Source: Hormiphora californensis (lineage: Eukaryota; Ctenophora; Tentaculata; Cydippida; Pleurobrachiidae). Taken from it: a DNA stretch of 64,000 nucleotides. Where the stretch lies: assembly GCA_020137815.1 (NCBI GenBank), contig CM035353.1, positions 1,058,501 to 1,122,500 on the forward strand. Reading direction: 5' to 3'. Under the pieces are notes generated by a model. It saw nothing but the letters and a program-made list of their open reading frames with translations. It did no database searches and had not been told where the DNA came from. Below are positions 12,480 through 24,809 of the stretch, one piece after another. The position numbers and the translations under genes are program-made. Each line of letters opens with the position of its first letter. Positions within the stretch are counted from its first letter, which is position 1.

Positions 12480-14057
12480 AGTAGGGACGAATCTCTCACA
12501 AAAAGAAGTGGTTGACTCACTATTTGGTGAAAAGCAAATTCCGGTTGTAACCCACTAATTTTGACCCGCTGAACACGATCCCGTCCATAGGTAAGCTCGC
12601 AAAATTGGAGAAAATGCTCAAAATGAACATTTTTGTTCATTCCAAACTCCAAAATTGAAGATAATTTTCAAAAGTGGCCTACAGTCAAGATATACACCAA
12701 TTCCTACTATTTTCGAGCCGCTAAGAATGATGCTGGCCATGAAAATTTGATAGGATGTCAGGAACATGCCAAAAATAGGTAAAATTGGTTAAAATTGGAC
12801 AAAATTGGCAAAAATGTTAAAATTTGTCTCAGGAGGTCGGGAATGGTCGCAATTGTTCACAAATACCATCCTAGTCATGTTAGAATAATGTAAGAGATTA
12901 TATTTGGCCATTATGATGCTTTAATGACTCCTAATTAGTGAATAAATGACATAACTCATTGCGCATATAGCCGTTTTTGGCCATATGGCTATAGCCACTT
13001 AGGAATGGTTTAGAGACATTTCACTGGTACCATTTTGTAGGCAATGGCCAAGTTATGGGGGGTCGACGTCGGACTTTTAAGTCTCAGGAGGTCGGGAATG
13101 GTCGCAATTGTTCACAAATACCATCCTAGTCATGTTAGAATAATGTAAGAGATTATATTTGGCCATTATGATGCTTTAATGACTCCTAATTAGTGAATAA
13201 ATGACATAACTCATTGCGCATATAGCCGTTTTTGGCCATATGGCTATAGCCACTTAGGAATGGTTTAGAGACATTTCACTGGTACCATTTTGTAGGCAAT
13301 GGCCAAGTTATGGGGGGTCGACGTCGGACTTTTAAGCTCTATCTCCAACCGTTTAGCCGTTATTTGGCTTTAAAGGTGCTCAAAATCAGGCTTTTTACCG
13401 TTTTTTGCCCATTTTGAGCACCTTTAAAGCCAAATAACGGCTAAACGGTTGGAGATAGAGCTTAAAAGTCCGACGTCGACCCCCCATAACTTGGTTGGCC
13501 ATTGCCTACAAAATGGTACCAGTGAAATGTCTCTAAACCATTCCTAAGTGGCTATAGCCATATGGCCAAAAACGGCTATATGCGCAATGAGTTATGTCAT
13601 TTATTCACTAATTAGGAGTCATTAAAGCATCATAATGGCCAAATATAATCTCTTACATTATTCTAACATGACTAGGATGGTATTTGTGAACAATTGCGAC
13701 CATTCCCGACCTCCTGAGACAAATTTTAACATTTTTGCCAATTTTGTCCAATTTTAACCAATTTTACCTATTTTTGGCATGTTCCTGACATCATATCAAA
13801 TTTTCATGGCCAGCATCATTCTTAGCGGCTCGAAAATAGTAGGAATTGGTGTATATCTTGACTGTAGGCCACTTTTGAAAATTATCTTCAATTTTGGAGT
13901 TTGGAATGAACAAAAATGTTCATTTTGAGCATTTTCTCCAATTTTGCGAGCTTACCTATGGACGGGATCGTGTTCAGCGGGTCAAAATTAGTGGGTTACA
14001 ACCGGAATTTGCTTTTCACCAAATAGTGAGTCAAAAAATTAAGATTCGTCCCTACTA
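12480..14057. mobile_element. Foldback element, TAGTAG family, copy 2 (1.58 kb)
   Basis: A giant palindrome starting TAGTAGGGACGAATCT and ending with the inverse complement, flanked by ATA on both sides (12477-12479 and 14058-14060). The centre lies near 13390. The left arm is longer because a 255-bp block is tandemly repeated (about 12826-13080 and 13081-13335), while the right arm carries it once. The arms are otherwise almost identical. No coding sequence is present. Such arms would fold into a very long hairpin if transcribed. Confidence 0.85.
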
Positions 14058-14377
14058 ATAAGTCATCGAAAGATTAATCCCGACAATAGCCAGAAGCTAT
14101 TATTATTCCAGAATAAGTATATTATAGCTGTGCACGCTTCATCCTTAGTTGTGTTGCCCAACCTGCCAGCGTGTCGTGTCCGTCTCTACTGCGTAGAAAG
14201 TCAGGGTCGGCTACCGAATCCTATGAACTGTAATTAAATGTGATTATGATCAGTAGAATTAGTATTGAAACCCCCTATGGCTGTACAATTAGGATTTTAT
14301 CAATTATGATTTAGATAACCAATTTTGAATATAACGATCAATATATATAAAGAATTTGATACACTGTGATACCACAG

Positions 14378-14995
14378 TCACCTACTAAAACCGTGTTGAG
14401 TTCTTAGGGTTCTTCCTTGGGTAGTTCCCTTTAGAGTCTCCAAAATATGTTTTTCTTCATGGCATCCCTGAGATGTGGTTTGAGTCCGCCGATGGTCGTC
14501 TCTTTTCAGGACACTCCTTGGAGCTCTTGTGTGGGTTCTCAAAAAGCATCTCAATGATTGTCCTCCCAATAGTTGCTCGCTACCCGCACTACTTCCACAA
14601 CGCTATCCAGTTTGCTCAACTCCAATTTCTTCTTCTGTGTCTCCCCTCGCAGTCGTGGAATACCTCCGAACTGGGTCCACTGTAGCCCCCCCCCCCCAAC
14701 CCAACGCCGCATGTAAAGTCTCATAGTGGGCTGGTTCTGGTTCCCCCACTCTTGTTCTTCCTCTTCCGCATATCTGCGAAATAAACTGTCCTCACAGAAG
14801 ATATCTTATCTTGTTTTTAGGACACCATATTCTGTAATTTTTTACAGATTCTATGGGATAATCTCCACCCGCTCTTATTGGAGATTGCCCATGTCCACCT
14901 TTAGTCCACTGGGTGAACATCCCATATGCCAATAACTTTGTTGACCGCCCTATTCGCCCGCCCAGCATTTTCCGAAACTTAGATATAATGTACAA
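14378..14995 (-). pseudogene. Decayed coding remnants, transposon-like, unidentified
   Basis: Several short minus-strand frames have protein-like composition. One near 14460-14560 reads IEMLFENPHKSSKECPEKRR. Another at 14792-14995 ends with GDYPIESVKNYRIWCP. They do not join into one frame, and no catalytic motif can be seen. They lie on the same strand as the Myb-like fragment at 15275-15499 and may be parts of one dead element. Confidence 0.25.
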
Positions 14996-15274
14996 TGTCT
15001 CAACTTCCTATTGATATTCGCAACTGCATTCACCGTTCAGATGAGTATATATTAATGGGTGGGACGAAAGAAACATGCAGGGGTTGTTAACATTTCGAAC
15101 TACTTCTTCTTTTTAATAGTTGCCGTTAGAGAAACAGTAAAAAGCAGTGCCCCTACCATTGGTAGGGTACCAAGGAAAGAAAAAATGGAACTAAGGTACT
15201 CGGTTGTGCAACTGTTGCCCCGTAAACGCCTCAGCGAACAACTACTATCCTATTCAATCCCGCTAGTCAGGCCT

Positions 15275-15499
15275 TTAAGCAGCTGCATTTTTTAAGGAGT
15301 GAAATTTATGTCTGATGGGGTCTGTTGACCGTTGGATTCCATATCGTTGTGCCAACCGCTCTTGAATCATCTGTAACACTAGGTTATTTCTGGTTTTATT
15401 GTCCCGCACTTTTTTCTGCACATCCGGTTCGAAATCGATTTTCATTAACTTCTTTTCCTCGTTTTCCTGACATCGAGCCGAGCGTGGTATTGCAGTAAA
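15275..15499 (-). CDS. Myb/SANT-like open frame, partial, possibly an exon of a transposon protein
   Basis: An open frame of 74 codons ending in TAA at 15275. It has a basic-acidic helical pattern and ends in IQRSTDPIRHKFHSLKN, which resembles the third helix of Myb/SANT-like domains found in transposon-associated and MSANTD proteins. The upstream border coincides with ACTAG, a possible splice acceptor. A second minus-strand piece at about 15662-15825, containing MSMGDVIAKMSSLTDVV, could be the preceding exon but the joint is not proven. The assignment is an inference from shape, not from a diagnostic motif. Confidence 0.35.
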   Translation of the reverse strand, partial: FTAIPRSARCQENEEKKLMKIDFEPDVQKKVRDNKTRNNLVLQMIQERLAQRYGIQRSTDPIRHKFHSLKNAAA

Positions 15500-16925
15500 C
15501 TAGTAAATTAATATAATAAGCCTCCGTAGCTCTCCTAATGACCCCATTTTAGTTTAAACTTCAATCAATTATAATTTACTTTTTTCCTAGAAGGATGTGT
15601 TGAGTGAAATGTGTCGGTATCATCTTGGCTAAGTCAGCTTTCATCTAGGGGCCATTTTCAGTCAGACATGTCCCTTAACTTTGGATCTCTCATGTTTCAC
15701 GTCCATTGGCCCTTGAACAACGTGAATAACAACGTCTGTGAGGGAGCTCATCTTTGCAATGACATCTCCCATACTCATTGTTAGGGGGCCGGGTCTACCA
15801 GGAAGGTTATCCCAACACTTTCTCCCTGAACAATGCGTGAGGGTTTGAATATATTATTATTAGGCGTAAATGGGTTGGTCGGAGACATCGACCGCCACTT
15901 GCCCCGGGTTCAGTAGCTCTGTACCTCGTCAGGTGAGTGACATATTACCTTATATACAGAAAAATGTTCTTCTGGGATCTCTTGTTTGTGATCTTATATA
16001 TGGTATTCATTTTGAAGGAATGCTTCACCTTTTGAATGGTTCCCCAGTTTACATAAGCGATGCAGCACATGTGTAATTGACAGATCAGGTCTCCTCCCCT
16101 AGTGTCAGTTATGGGCGGAGTTATAGGGGTATATACCCTGCTAACTTAAATAATGCGCCAGTGGCGAGAAGTCCCACTAGCGCGCTCTCAGTAAACAGCC
16201 AGTCCAGCGGCAGATTATTTCCCACTGGCAGGTTATTTATTTTTAACTCCTACGTAACATTCAAAGTGTGTGTAAATGATCAGTTCTTACTAAAATACAG
16301 AGGGAACACTATGTGCAACACTTACACACTACATTGGAGAGAAAGAAAGGACACATTCCGTCAATTACTCTCTCTTTATCTCCCCTTTTGTCTCACTATC
16401 TCTTTCTCTGTGTTATTTGTGACATGCCCCTTATCAGGCTATTTCTTTCACTCTCTTTCCTTAGCAACTGCTTAGTAACTGTTACCAAACAGTGTACACT
16501 CAATTGTGACGTGTTTTTAACTATTTCTCAGTTCTCTTTGTGTGTTTTGATTAGTGTTCTCTCTCTTGTTGGTGTGTAATACTTGAAATAAACAACTAAA
16601 GCAGGGTATATAACCCATAAACTCTGACCACTGGCACGTTATAGGTTTAAACCCCTCCGCCTCTCCCTCGGCTCCGCCTCGGGATCGTCGTCGTGATTTA
16701 AACCAGTTTATCCGCCAGCGGCGGATAAACTCCAGCTAACTTCTCCCAGCGGCGCGCTGGGAGAAAGTTATCTGAAATAACGCGCCAGTGGCCAGAGTTT
16801 ATGCCTCATGTATCAGCCAACACTTTCTTCTCAGTATCTCAATAATATTGGCATTATTTATCACCATGGTTGCATACAAGTTGTATCACCTCACTTAGTA
16901 AGGTCACGTTATTGGTTAGGATTTG
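15500..16925. other. Intergenic DNA with a small inverted-repeat element
   Basis: About 15662-15825 on the minus strand is a short coding-like piece (see the Myb-like entry). At 16616-16803 a segment starts ATAAACTCTGACCACTGGC and ends in its approximate inverse, with perfect inner hairpins such as GTTTATCCGCCAGCGGCGG; it looks like a miniature inverted-repeat element. A related arrangement lies near 16118-16230. No gene is seen in the rest. Confidence 0.45.
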
Positions 16926-17104
16926 TTAGGAGTACGTCAGCAGTGATTCTGTGAGTTCCCCTACAGTTGCTGAATCCGCAGTCCCGCCCCTCGACGAAGT
17001 TGCAAGTTGTTCGTGCACGATCGTGTTGGAACAGTCTATTCGACTCTCCCGGTAATTGAGATACCAAGGTTGAAAAGAGTTCGACAATGTGTTATCATTA
17101 TTTA

Positions 17105-17467
17105 TTAAGTGGATCTTCCCGTCCATCTATTATTAACATACTCAACATAGTCCGTTCCGGTGGTGCGGTCCTGTATGAAAGACGGAGGGATCACGGGTAT
17201 CATAATCACTTTCTCCAGATCAGCGGAGAAGAATGCGGTCTTCTGCTGCAGCAGTAGGTCATTGTCTTGTCCGGCTTTCTCCCGGTCAGATCTGTACGCC
17301 TCCCTGGCCACGGTAGCCCGCTCCACATGCTCAAGATGTTGCCGGCAGAATGGGCAGTCGGACTCAGTACATGACATTTCATGTATTTCGTGTGCCTCGC
17401 ACTTTTCACACTTCTCATTGCCGAGCTTCGTGAAAGACACGTGTGTTATCATTATCTTTTCGTCCAT
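17105..17467 (-). CDS. Unrecognised tandem gene family, fragment with a Cys-rich segment
   Basis: An open frame of 120 codons. It contains a possible zinc-binding pattern (CEKCEAHEIHEMSC, then CPFC), a helical segment, and a C-terminal part IPPSFIQDRTTGTDYVEYV. That last part is also read in the adjacent frame at 17452-17680 (IPPSFIQGTTTT, DYVEYV) and, frameshifted, near 27150-27300. These repeated ends show a multi-copy minus-strand family between 17 and 27.3 kb. Function unknown. Neither a promoter nor full splice structure could be traced. Confidence 0.4.
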   Translation of the reverse strand: MDEKIMITHVSFTKLGNEKCEKCEAHEIHEMSCTESDCPFCRQHLEHVERATVAREAYRSDREKAGQDNDLLLQQKTAFFSADLEKVIMIPVIPPSFIQDRTTGTDYVEYVNNRWTGRST

Positions 17468-17680
17468 ATTTTATACACATACTCAACATAGTCCGTACTG
17501 GTGGTGGTGGTGCCCTGTATGAAAGACGGAGGGATCGTGTCGAAGACCATTGCCTCCTCCTCCGCCACCAGATTGATGGACTCCTCTTCCTGTAGTAGCA
17601 CCTCCTCCTCTTCCGTCTTCGACATATCCCACCCGGGACAGTAGGCCAGGAGAGGGTTCCAGACTTGAATCGATGAATCA
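17452..17680 (-). CDS. Unrecognised tandem gene family, C-terminal exon-like segment
   Basis: A minus-strand frame ending in TAA at 17452-17454. It reads CPGWDMSKTEEEE, then an acidic stretch, then AMVFDTIPPSFIQGTTTT and DYVEYVYKIWTKR. The CPGW-MTKTEEEE part is shared with the copy near 18.0 kb (CPGWGMTKTEEEE). The MVF-IPPSFIQ part is shared with the Pro-rich frame at 26191-26622 (MVFEKITPSSIQDHTTTT). The 5' border is unclear. Strong sharing between copies supports real coding ancestry. Confidence 0.4.
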
Positions 17681-17905
17681 TTTGAAATATAAGCTCGTCT
17701 TCCAGTTTAAAGTTACAGTTTATTAAATCAAGTCCGATGTATATCTGCATTATATTATCTAAGAAATGGGCATTATGACGGGGATTATTTTTACGATAGA
17801 GCTAGTATGAAGTAGAAAAAATATGAAGTAGAAACATCATGGCGAAGTTAATATAAACGCATTTATTTTGACACAATTTGGCTGAAAATAAGTGCATAAT
17901 ACGTT

Positions 17906-18264
17906 TTAACCAGTGCTAGCAGTATTCTCCAAGTGGGTGTTCAGGTGATACCACTGCTTAAACATCTTTAAGCAGTTAGGACTAGGTCTAGTCTCCTCCT
18001 CCTCGGTCTTTGTCATACCCCACCCGGGACAGTTATAGGGAAGGGGTTCTCTCCCCATTTCCTCTCGTCCTCCGAGTCGGCAGGCCATGACGTCGAGCAG
18101 CCCCGCTTTATGGCCTTGCTCTTTTTCTGTGGCCGGTGTTGGGGTTTGTCTCCATCACTCGCCCAGTAACACAGTAACATAGTGATGCACACGGGGTTGT
18201 ATATACAATACATATCCATAACCGCCCATGAAAGTTTCTTGCGTGCTTCCTCACACAAGTCCAA
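17906..18264 (-). CDS. Unrecognised tandem gene family, two overlapping frames
   Basis: Two frames overlap. The first (18013-18264) reads LLCYWASDGDKPQHRPQKK and then SWPADSEDERKWGENP. The second (17906-18088) begins at an ATG inside the first and reads CPGWGMTKTEEEETRPSPN before a stop. The paralogue at 25754-26100 switches frame at the same place (KEWGE in one frame, ATGGGGAGAG opening the other). The shared switch could mean an unseen intron, a second start or shared decay. No known domain is recognised. Confidence 0.4.
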
Positions 18265-19379
18265 ATTATGATAGCGATTGTCTAAAAGGGGTTAGTTATT
18301 TCGTTCATTATATTCACGTGAAATAACTTACGATATTGTAAGAATCGCCGTTTACTAATCACCTAACTCTTTAGTAACCTATGGTAATATAGAAATAAGA
18401 AACATAACACAACGCTATAAAAGGAAGCTATAATATCATATGTCACTGACCTTTCTTTGTCACCAGAAAGTGGTGTTCAGCAAGGTGCCTGCTTAACAAA
18501 ACCGCATTTCAATGCTGTCCCTATACTTTGGCAGGTTTTTATTATTGACAGCCAGGATACCTTTCCGAATTGTCAATGTCACCAGCCCGTTATGAAAAAT
18601 TGAGATTATGTCTAATATAAAGTTGTTTGTACAACCCTTCCACATAGCTGAGGTTGATCAAAGGACTTGATCGTAGTTGCAGGTGTACGTACCTATAATA
18701 TGCGTTTTTTTTCTGTAGGTACCTTATCGGGTAGCTGGTACAATCCATGTTTCACAATTCACATCCTATTTGATATTGATTTATTACTAATCCAAATATT
18801 ACTAAAATTAGGTACATACGTTGATCGCCTAGTCTGTAACACCATCAGGAAAGAAGATAGGGCCCTCAAATCCTCTATGGTGACGATGTGCCCTGACCCT
18901 GTATAGACGTCTCGCCAGAAAGACATGATGGTCGACCCCCATACTTCGGAGCTCCTCCTTTGTAGGTGTCTGACAGAAACTCCTGAAACAATGTTCTCAT
19001 TTCTATCTATAGGACTTATTGTGCCTCTTTGTGCGAGATCTCTTTCCCGACAAAGTGGCTATTACTTTTGGATGTGAAAATATGTCCAACCTCCTCTAGC
19101 TCTAAAGTGTCAGTTAACTGTTTGTGGTAACTTAGCAGCGCCAGTTAGCCGGTTGGTTGTCATGGAGGACAGTATTAACAGACATTCATAATATTGAAAT
19201 TGTTATTCGCAGTTGGTTCTTTTCTGCAGTTAAGTAAACTCAGAAAATTTGTGAGGCAGATAAATACGTATTTAAATACCCGGGCATCTGCCAAGGTATG
19301 GTTGTGTTGAAGATAAATAAATTAGTACCATAGTTATTTTCTGCGTAAATACGAATATGATAGTTGACATTGCTATTTG

Positions 19380-20150
19380 TGAGGATATTATTAGGGATTG
19401 ATAATTTGGTAGGAATTAGCTGGGTTTGACCTGCCCATTACATTGTGCGGGGATGTGAGATGAGCACATCTTGGAAGCGGGGATTTGAAGCCGGTTTGAA
19501 GAGATTCACCGTACGAACCATATGAAGCTCTGAATAAGAGATGAAGTTTTGTTTTCAATCGTGGCCAACCACATGAGTATCTGTCGGACATCGATTAATC
19601 TGCCATCTCCTGAAGGTATCACGTGAAATATACGTTTGCCGTTTGGGGCCTGCCTTCTCCGGTAAATCGAATACTCTTCGTTTCTAAATCATCTATTTGG
19701 AAAGTAGTATTGAATTGATATTTGTGATAGCTAGGGTTTACCTGCCCATTACATCTGTTGTCGGCGGATGTGTAATTGCACAATCTTGGTACGTTAAGAT
19801 GAAGTCGTGTTTAGCACATTCACCAGTACGAACCATATGAAACTCATAAAGTAAGCAGATGGACTATTCTGTTTTTCAACTCGTGACCAACCACATGAAT
19901 TTCCAGTATCGGACATCATGTACTGTCTGCCCTTTCTCCTGAGAGCGTTATCCACCAGTGGACTCAGCTACGTTGATGCCCCCAGTTGCGGGCCTCGCCT
20001 GCTCCGGTAACTCCGGGATCTCCTCTTCGTTTTCGATGAGAAGTATATCCTCATTTATCAAAGTAGTATTGCTCATCTGGTATAGGTTCCTGACATTTCT
20101 GAGCAACGGTTTTGGTTCCAAATTATAATCGAGATAAAACTAAAATTAGT
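19380..20150. repeat. Duplicated block with a conserved 42-codon acidic frame
   Basis: The block at about 19725-20150 recurs at 22285-22790 and, diverged, at 19380-19640 and 26745-27015. On the minus strand, 19948-20076 is an open frame of 42 codons starting MSNTTLINEDILLIENEEE and ending in TAA. The same frame with the same length is intact at 22540-22668. It is too short for confident coding and may be a first exon of the unrecognised gene family. Confidence 0.45.
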
Positions 20151-20194
20151 AGTAATAACATTTTCTGCTAAAGATACAAATATGATATTTACTA

Positions 20195-20786
20195 CTAGTA
20201 GGCCCGTTCGCCCTACGGGCGAATTTCGGGGAAATGGTAGCTGGATTAGGGAACGCTGACATCACCTGCACCATCCGTTCCTAGCCTATCTCTCACTTTC
20301 TCCCTACCCATGTTGTTGTACGCTCTGGGCTTCCTGACAATGTCAAGGTGCGAATTTAAGAGATCAATGTCATGGGGGTGCACTGCTGTTCCAGAAACTC
20401 ATCACGTGAAAACTTGGCAGTTATGTAGCCGATTCGGAGATTTCTATTTTCGACTTGAGTAATCGCCCTTGGGCGACGTTGGGTAAAGCTATCCGTAGTC
20501 GTTTATTGTCTCGCTTGAACACTTTGGCGTAATCTGTCATATTCTCTAGCCTGCTCCCTGACAGCAGCAGATCTTCCGGACCCAGATGACCGTTGCCGAA
20601 TAGCGCTTGGGGTTGAAGAGTTAGACATCAGGACAAAAGTAAAAGAATGCACGTGCAGAATTGAATTTCCCTTAGTACCCAAAACTGCAACTGGGAGTGA
20701 GGGTTCTAAGTTGCTCTAATAATTGCACGTGCAGGTGTAGTTGCTAGGTGATGTAGCACTGACAATTTGAATAGTAAGTAGTATGA
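20195..20786 (-). mobile_element. Non-autonomous Helitron, copy 1
   Basis: Read on the minus strand the element starts TCATACTACTTACTATTC and ends CGGGCCTACTAG. The 3' terminus is preceded by a 7-bp GC-rich hairpin, TTCGCCC GTA GGGCGAA (20207-20223). TC at the 5' end, CTAG at the 3' end, a subterminal hairpin and insertion between A and T are the known Helitron hallmarks. Related sequence without the element near 22245-22275 joins the two flanks directly. It contains a 41-codon minus-strand frame (20503-20628) starting MSNSSTPSAIRQRSSGSGR, perhaps a remnant of a RepHel or captured coding start. No helicase or Rep motif is present. Confidence 0.8.
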
Positions 20787-20829
20787 TTACTAATTTAGGA
20801 AGTGGTAGTTAAGCCTTTCAACTCTGTTG

Positions 20830-22240
20830 TTTGTAATTTAATGCCTTCGTATTCGAACAGTCTATTCGGTACTCCCGGTAGTTGAGGCACGCTAAAAAGA
20901 GTAAGCAGTATTCTCCAAGTGGGTGTTCAGGTGATACCGCTGCTTGAACATCTTTAAGCAGTTAGGACTAGGTCTAGTCTCCTTTCAGACGGGGTTGTAT
21001 ATACAATACATATCCATAACCGCCCATGAAAGTTTCTTGCGTGCTTCCTCACACAAGTCCAAATTATGATAGCGATTGTCTAAAAGGGGTTAGTTATTTC
21101 GTTCATTATATTCACGTGAAATAACTTACGATATTGTAAGAATCGCCGTTTACTAATCACCTAACTCTTTAGTAATCTATGGTAATAGTTACTATTTAAT
21201 ATTATTTACAGTAAATGGTGCCTGATACCCGAAATCGACCAGGAGGTAAGAAAAATAACACAACGCTATAAAAGGAAGCTATAATATCATATGTCACTGA
21301 CCTTTCTTTGTCACCAGAAAGTGGTGTTCAGCAAGGTGCCTGCTTAGCAACACCGCATTTCAATACTGTCCCTATACTTTGGCAGGTTTTTATTATTGAC
21401 AGCCAGGATACCTTTCCGAATTGGCAATGTCACCAGCCCGTTATGAAAAGTTGAGATTATGTCTAATATAAAGTTGATTGTACAATGTACAACCTTTCCC
21501 TAAATTATTGAAACTAAGATTAATTATATTGTCCGAACATCTCTGTTACTTTTGGATGTGAAAATATGTCCAACCTCCTCTAGCTCTAAAGTGTCAGTTA
21601 ACTGTTTGTGGTAACTTAGCAGCGCCAGTTAGCCGGTTTGGTGTCATGGAGGACTTGGTAACTGCAGTATTTCAATAACATTGACATTGTTTATCGCAAG
21701 TTGGATTATTTCTGCAGCTGTATCTTTTCATAATAATAAACAAGGTAAACACGAGATATGTTGGTACTGGAAATAAAATTAACCGTAGCTTTCAATTACA
21801 CTTGGGTAATCTTCATCAGCGGAAAGAGTGAATGGGTTGTGTGGTGGGTATAAATACCCAGGGTGTGATTGGATTGGGTGTCAGGGTGGAGATGAGATAG
21901 GGTGGTGAGCTGGGTTGTTGTGGTATGATGAGAGGGGGGGTGAGAGCAGGGAGGGAGAGGGGGGCTACAGACGGTTATGGCAGGGGGAGTGGGGACGGAG
22001 GGAGACTGGAAGGCGGGGATATTGGCACTACGGGGGTTGAAGGAGGATGCAACAATGGGGAGGATGGGGTCCCATTGCTGGCTGACGGAAGGAGCTTTGG
22101 AAGTCCGGTTGAGCGAGGGCCGCCTGTTCTAATAATCTCGTGAGGCAGTGGATTAAATACGCCGGATCTGCCAATGTATTGTTTAGAGATAAAACTAAAA
22201 TTAATGGACTTGTTTTTGGTATGTCCCGACATTTTCTGCT
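20830..22240. repeat. Second copy of the 17.9-18.6 kb block, then G-rich low-complexity DNA
   Basis: About 20890-21490 repeats 17920-18650 with the coding part mostly deleted and a short insertion near 21190-21250. From 21830 to 22130 the plus strand is G-rich. Open frames there are explained by base composition and are not called. A TATA-like GGGTATAAATACCC lies near 21847, but no transcript start can be shown. Confidence 0.5.
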
Positions 22241-22786
22241 AAAGATACAAATATGATATTTACTATTCATGCTAATTTAGGAAGAGGTAGTTATTATGAG
22301 ATTGATAATTTGGTAGAATTAGCTAGGGTTTACCTGCCCATTACATCTGTTGTCGGCGGATGTGTAATTGCACAATCTTGGTACGTTAAGATGAAGTCGT
22401 GTTTAGCACATTCACCAGTACGAACCATATGAAACTCATAAAGTAAGCAGATGGACTATTCTGTTTTTCAACTCGTGACCAACCACATGAATTTCCAGTA
22501 TCGGACATCATGTACGTCTGCCCTTTCTCCTGAGAAGCGTTATCCACCAGTGGACTCAGCTACGTTGATGCCCCCAGTTGCGGGCCTCGCCTGCTCCGGT
22601 AACTCCGGGATCTCCTCTTCGTTTTCGATGAGAAGTATATCCTCATTTATCAAAGTAGTATTGCTCATCTGGTATAGGTTCCTGAACTTTTCTGAGCAAC
22701 GGTTTTGGTTCCAAATTAAATCGAGATAAAACTAAAATTAGTAGTAATAACATTTTCTGCTAAAGATACAAATATGATATTTACTA

Positions 22787-23366
22787 CTAGTAGGCCCGTT
22801 CGCCCTACGGGCGAATTTCGGGGAAATGGTAGCTGGATTAGGGAACGCTGACATCACCTGCACCATCCGTTCCTAGCCTATCTCTCACTTTCTCCTACCC
22901 ATGTTGTTGTACGCTCTGGGCTTCCTGACAATGTCAAGTGCGAATTTAAAGATCAATGTCATGGGGTGCACTGCTGTTCAGAAACTCACACGTGAAAACT
23001 TGGCAGTTATGTAGCCGATTCGGAGATTTCTATTTTCGACTTGAGTAATCGCCTTGGGCGACGTTGGGTAAAGCTATCCGTAGTCGTTTATTGTCTCGCT
23101 TGAACACTTTGGCGTAATCTGTCATATTCTCTAGCCTGCTCCCTGACAGCAGCAGATCTTCCGGACCCAGATGACCGTTGCCGAATAGCGCTTGGGGTTG
23201 AAGAGTTAGACATCAGGACAAAGTAAAAGAATGCACGTGCAGAATTGAATTTCCCTTAGTACCCAAAACTGCAACTGGAGTGAGGGTTCAAGTTGCCTAA
23301 TAATTGCACGTGCAGTGTAGTTGCTAGGTGATGTAGCACTGACAATTTGAATAGTAAGTAGTATGA
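22787..23366 (-). mobile_element. Non-autonomous Helitron, copy 2
   Basis: The same CTAG end, hairpin and TC end as copy 1, but with about a dozen single-base deletions scattered along it. The internal 41-codon frame starting MSNSSTPSAIRQ is also present here. The flanks match those of copy 1, so this copy arose by duplication of the whole neighbourhood and not by a new insertion. Confidence 0.75.
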
Positions 23367-23567
23367 TTACTAATTTAGGAAGTGGTAGTTAAGCCTTTCA
23401 ACTCTGTTGTTTGTAATTTAATGCCTTCGTATTCGAACAGTCTATTCGGTACTCCCGGTAGTTGAGGCACGCTAAAAAGAGTAAGCAGTATTCTCCAAGT
23501 GGGTGTTCAGGTGATACCGCTGCTTGAACATCTTTAAGCAGTTAGGACTAGGTCTAGTCTCCTTTCA

Positions 23568-24400
23568 GCGTGCACAGCTCCTCTACGTCCGCCACAGATC
23601 ATAGATAGGCTCCTTCTCTTGTAGTAACAGTTCCCGTTGGTGCGGGGTGCTCTCCCCATTCCTTCACGCCCTTCGGGTCGGTGGACCACGACACTGAGCC
23701 GCCCAGCTTGACGGTTTTCCTCGGTTTGTTCGGTCGGTGCTGAGAGGTTGGGGTCTGTCCCCCTTCATCATTAGGAGTCCAGTAGCACTGAGCTCCGTGA
23801 AACTCTGGGTAGTTCCCCATTTATACTTTTCTGTCTAATGTCTCGGCACTGGGGGTCCTCGCACGGCCCCCTACCGAGGCACGTGCCACATACCATTATT
23901 AAGAATTGGAAGTGGTTAATGGTGGGGGGGGGTAAAAGGAACAGGGATGAGGTGTATACTACTCGGAGACGGTTTCTGAAGATCAAATATAATAATTATA
24001 CGCATATGAAATAGAAGGTGATGGTGGGGTTTGTCCCCTCTGTGTCGGTGATGGTGGGGTTAGTCCCCGATGTGCGGGTGGTGGTGTGGTAATTCCCAAT
24101 GTGGCGGTGGTGGTGGGGCTAGTCCCCGATGTTTCGGTGGTGGTGGGGTTAGTCCCCGATGTGGCGGTGGTGGTGGGTTAGTCCCCGATGTGGCGGTGGT
24201 GGTGGGTTAGTCCCCGATGTGGCGGTGGTGGTGGGGTTAGTCCCCGATGTGCGGTGGTGGTGGGGTTAGTCCCCGATGTGGCTCCAGGAGTGGGGAGGGG
24301 TGCGGTGGTGGTGGTGTGGTCCTGTATGAAGACGGAGTGATCTTCTCGAACACCATGGGCTCCTCCTCCTCCGACTTCGTCATACCCCATTTCTGCGGGT
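23568..24400 (-). pseudogene. Unrecognised tandem gene family, copy with many 1-bp deletions
   Basis: This stretch matches 25767-26620 (same strand, same order) but differs by many single-base losses, so the frames MVCGTCLGRGPCEDPQCRD and WSTDPKGVKEWGE are broken up. The Pro-rich 30-bp repeat part lies at about 24010-24300. Either this copy is a pseudogene or this part of the assembly has uncorrected sequencing errors. The same deletions extend into the Helitron copy upstream, which favours the second view. Confidence 0.55.
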
Positions 24401-24527
24401 ACCTTTTCATAATAATCTCGTGAGGCAGTGGATTAAATACGCCGGATCTGCCAATGCATGGTATTGTTTAGAGATTAAACTAAAATTAGTTTGTTTTCAG
24501 CTAATGATACAAATATGATATTTACTA

Positions 24528-24709
24528 CTAGTAGGCCCGTTCGCCCTACGGGCGAATTTCGGGGAAATGGTAGCTGGATTAGGGGAACGCTGACATCACC
24601 TGCACCATCCGTTCCTAGCCTATCTCTCACTTTCTCCCTACCCATGTTGTTGTACGCTCTGGGCTTCCTGACAATGTCAAGGTGCGAATTTAAGAGATCA
24701 ATGTCATGG
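24528..24709 (-). mobile_element. Non-autonomous Helitron, copy 3, cut by the assembly gap
   Basis: Begins with the CTAG terminus and hairpin as in the other copies and runs into the run of N. Sequence after the gap resumes in the neighbouring coding-like block, not in the Helitron. Confidence 0.7.
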
Positions 24710-24809
24710 NNNNNNNNNNNNNNNNNNNNNNNNNNNNNNNNNNNNNNNNNNNNNNNNNNNNNNNNNNNNNNNNNNNNNNNNNNNNNNNNNNNNNNNNNNN
24801 NNNNNNNNN
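24710..24809. other. Assembly gap of 100 N
   Basis: The flanks of the gap match positions about 25155 and 25786 of the next repeat copy, so the true missing sequence should be near 630 bp if this copy is complete. Soon after, at about 25064-25106, the block switches abruptly back into Helitron sequence, so the join there may also be an assembly artefact. Confidence 0.95.
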
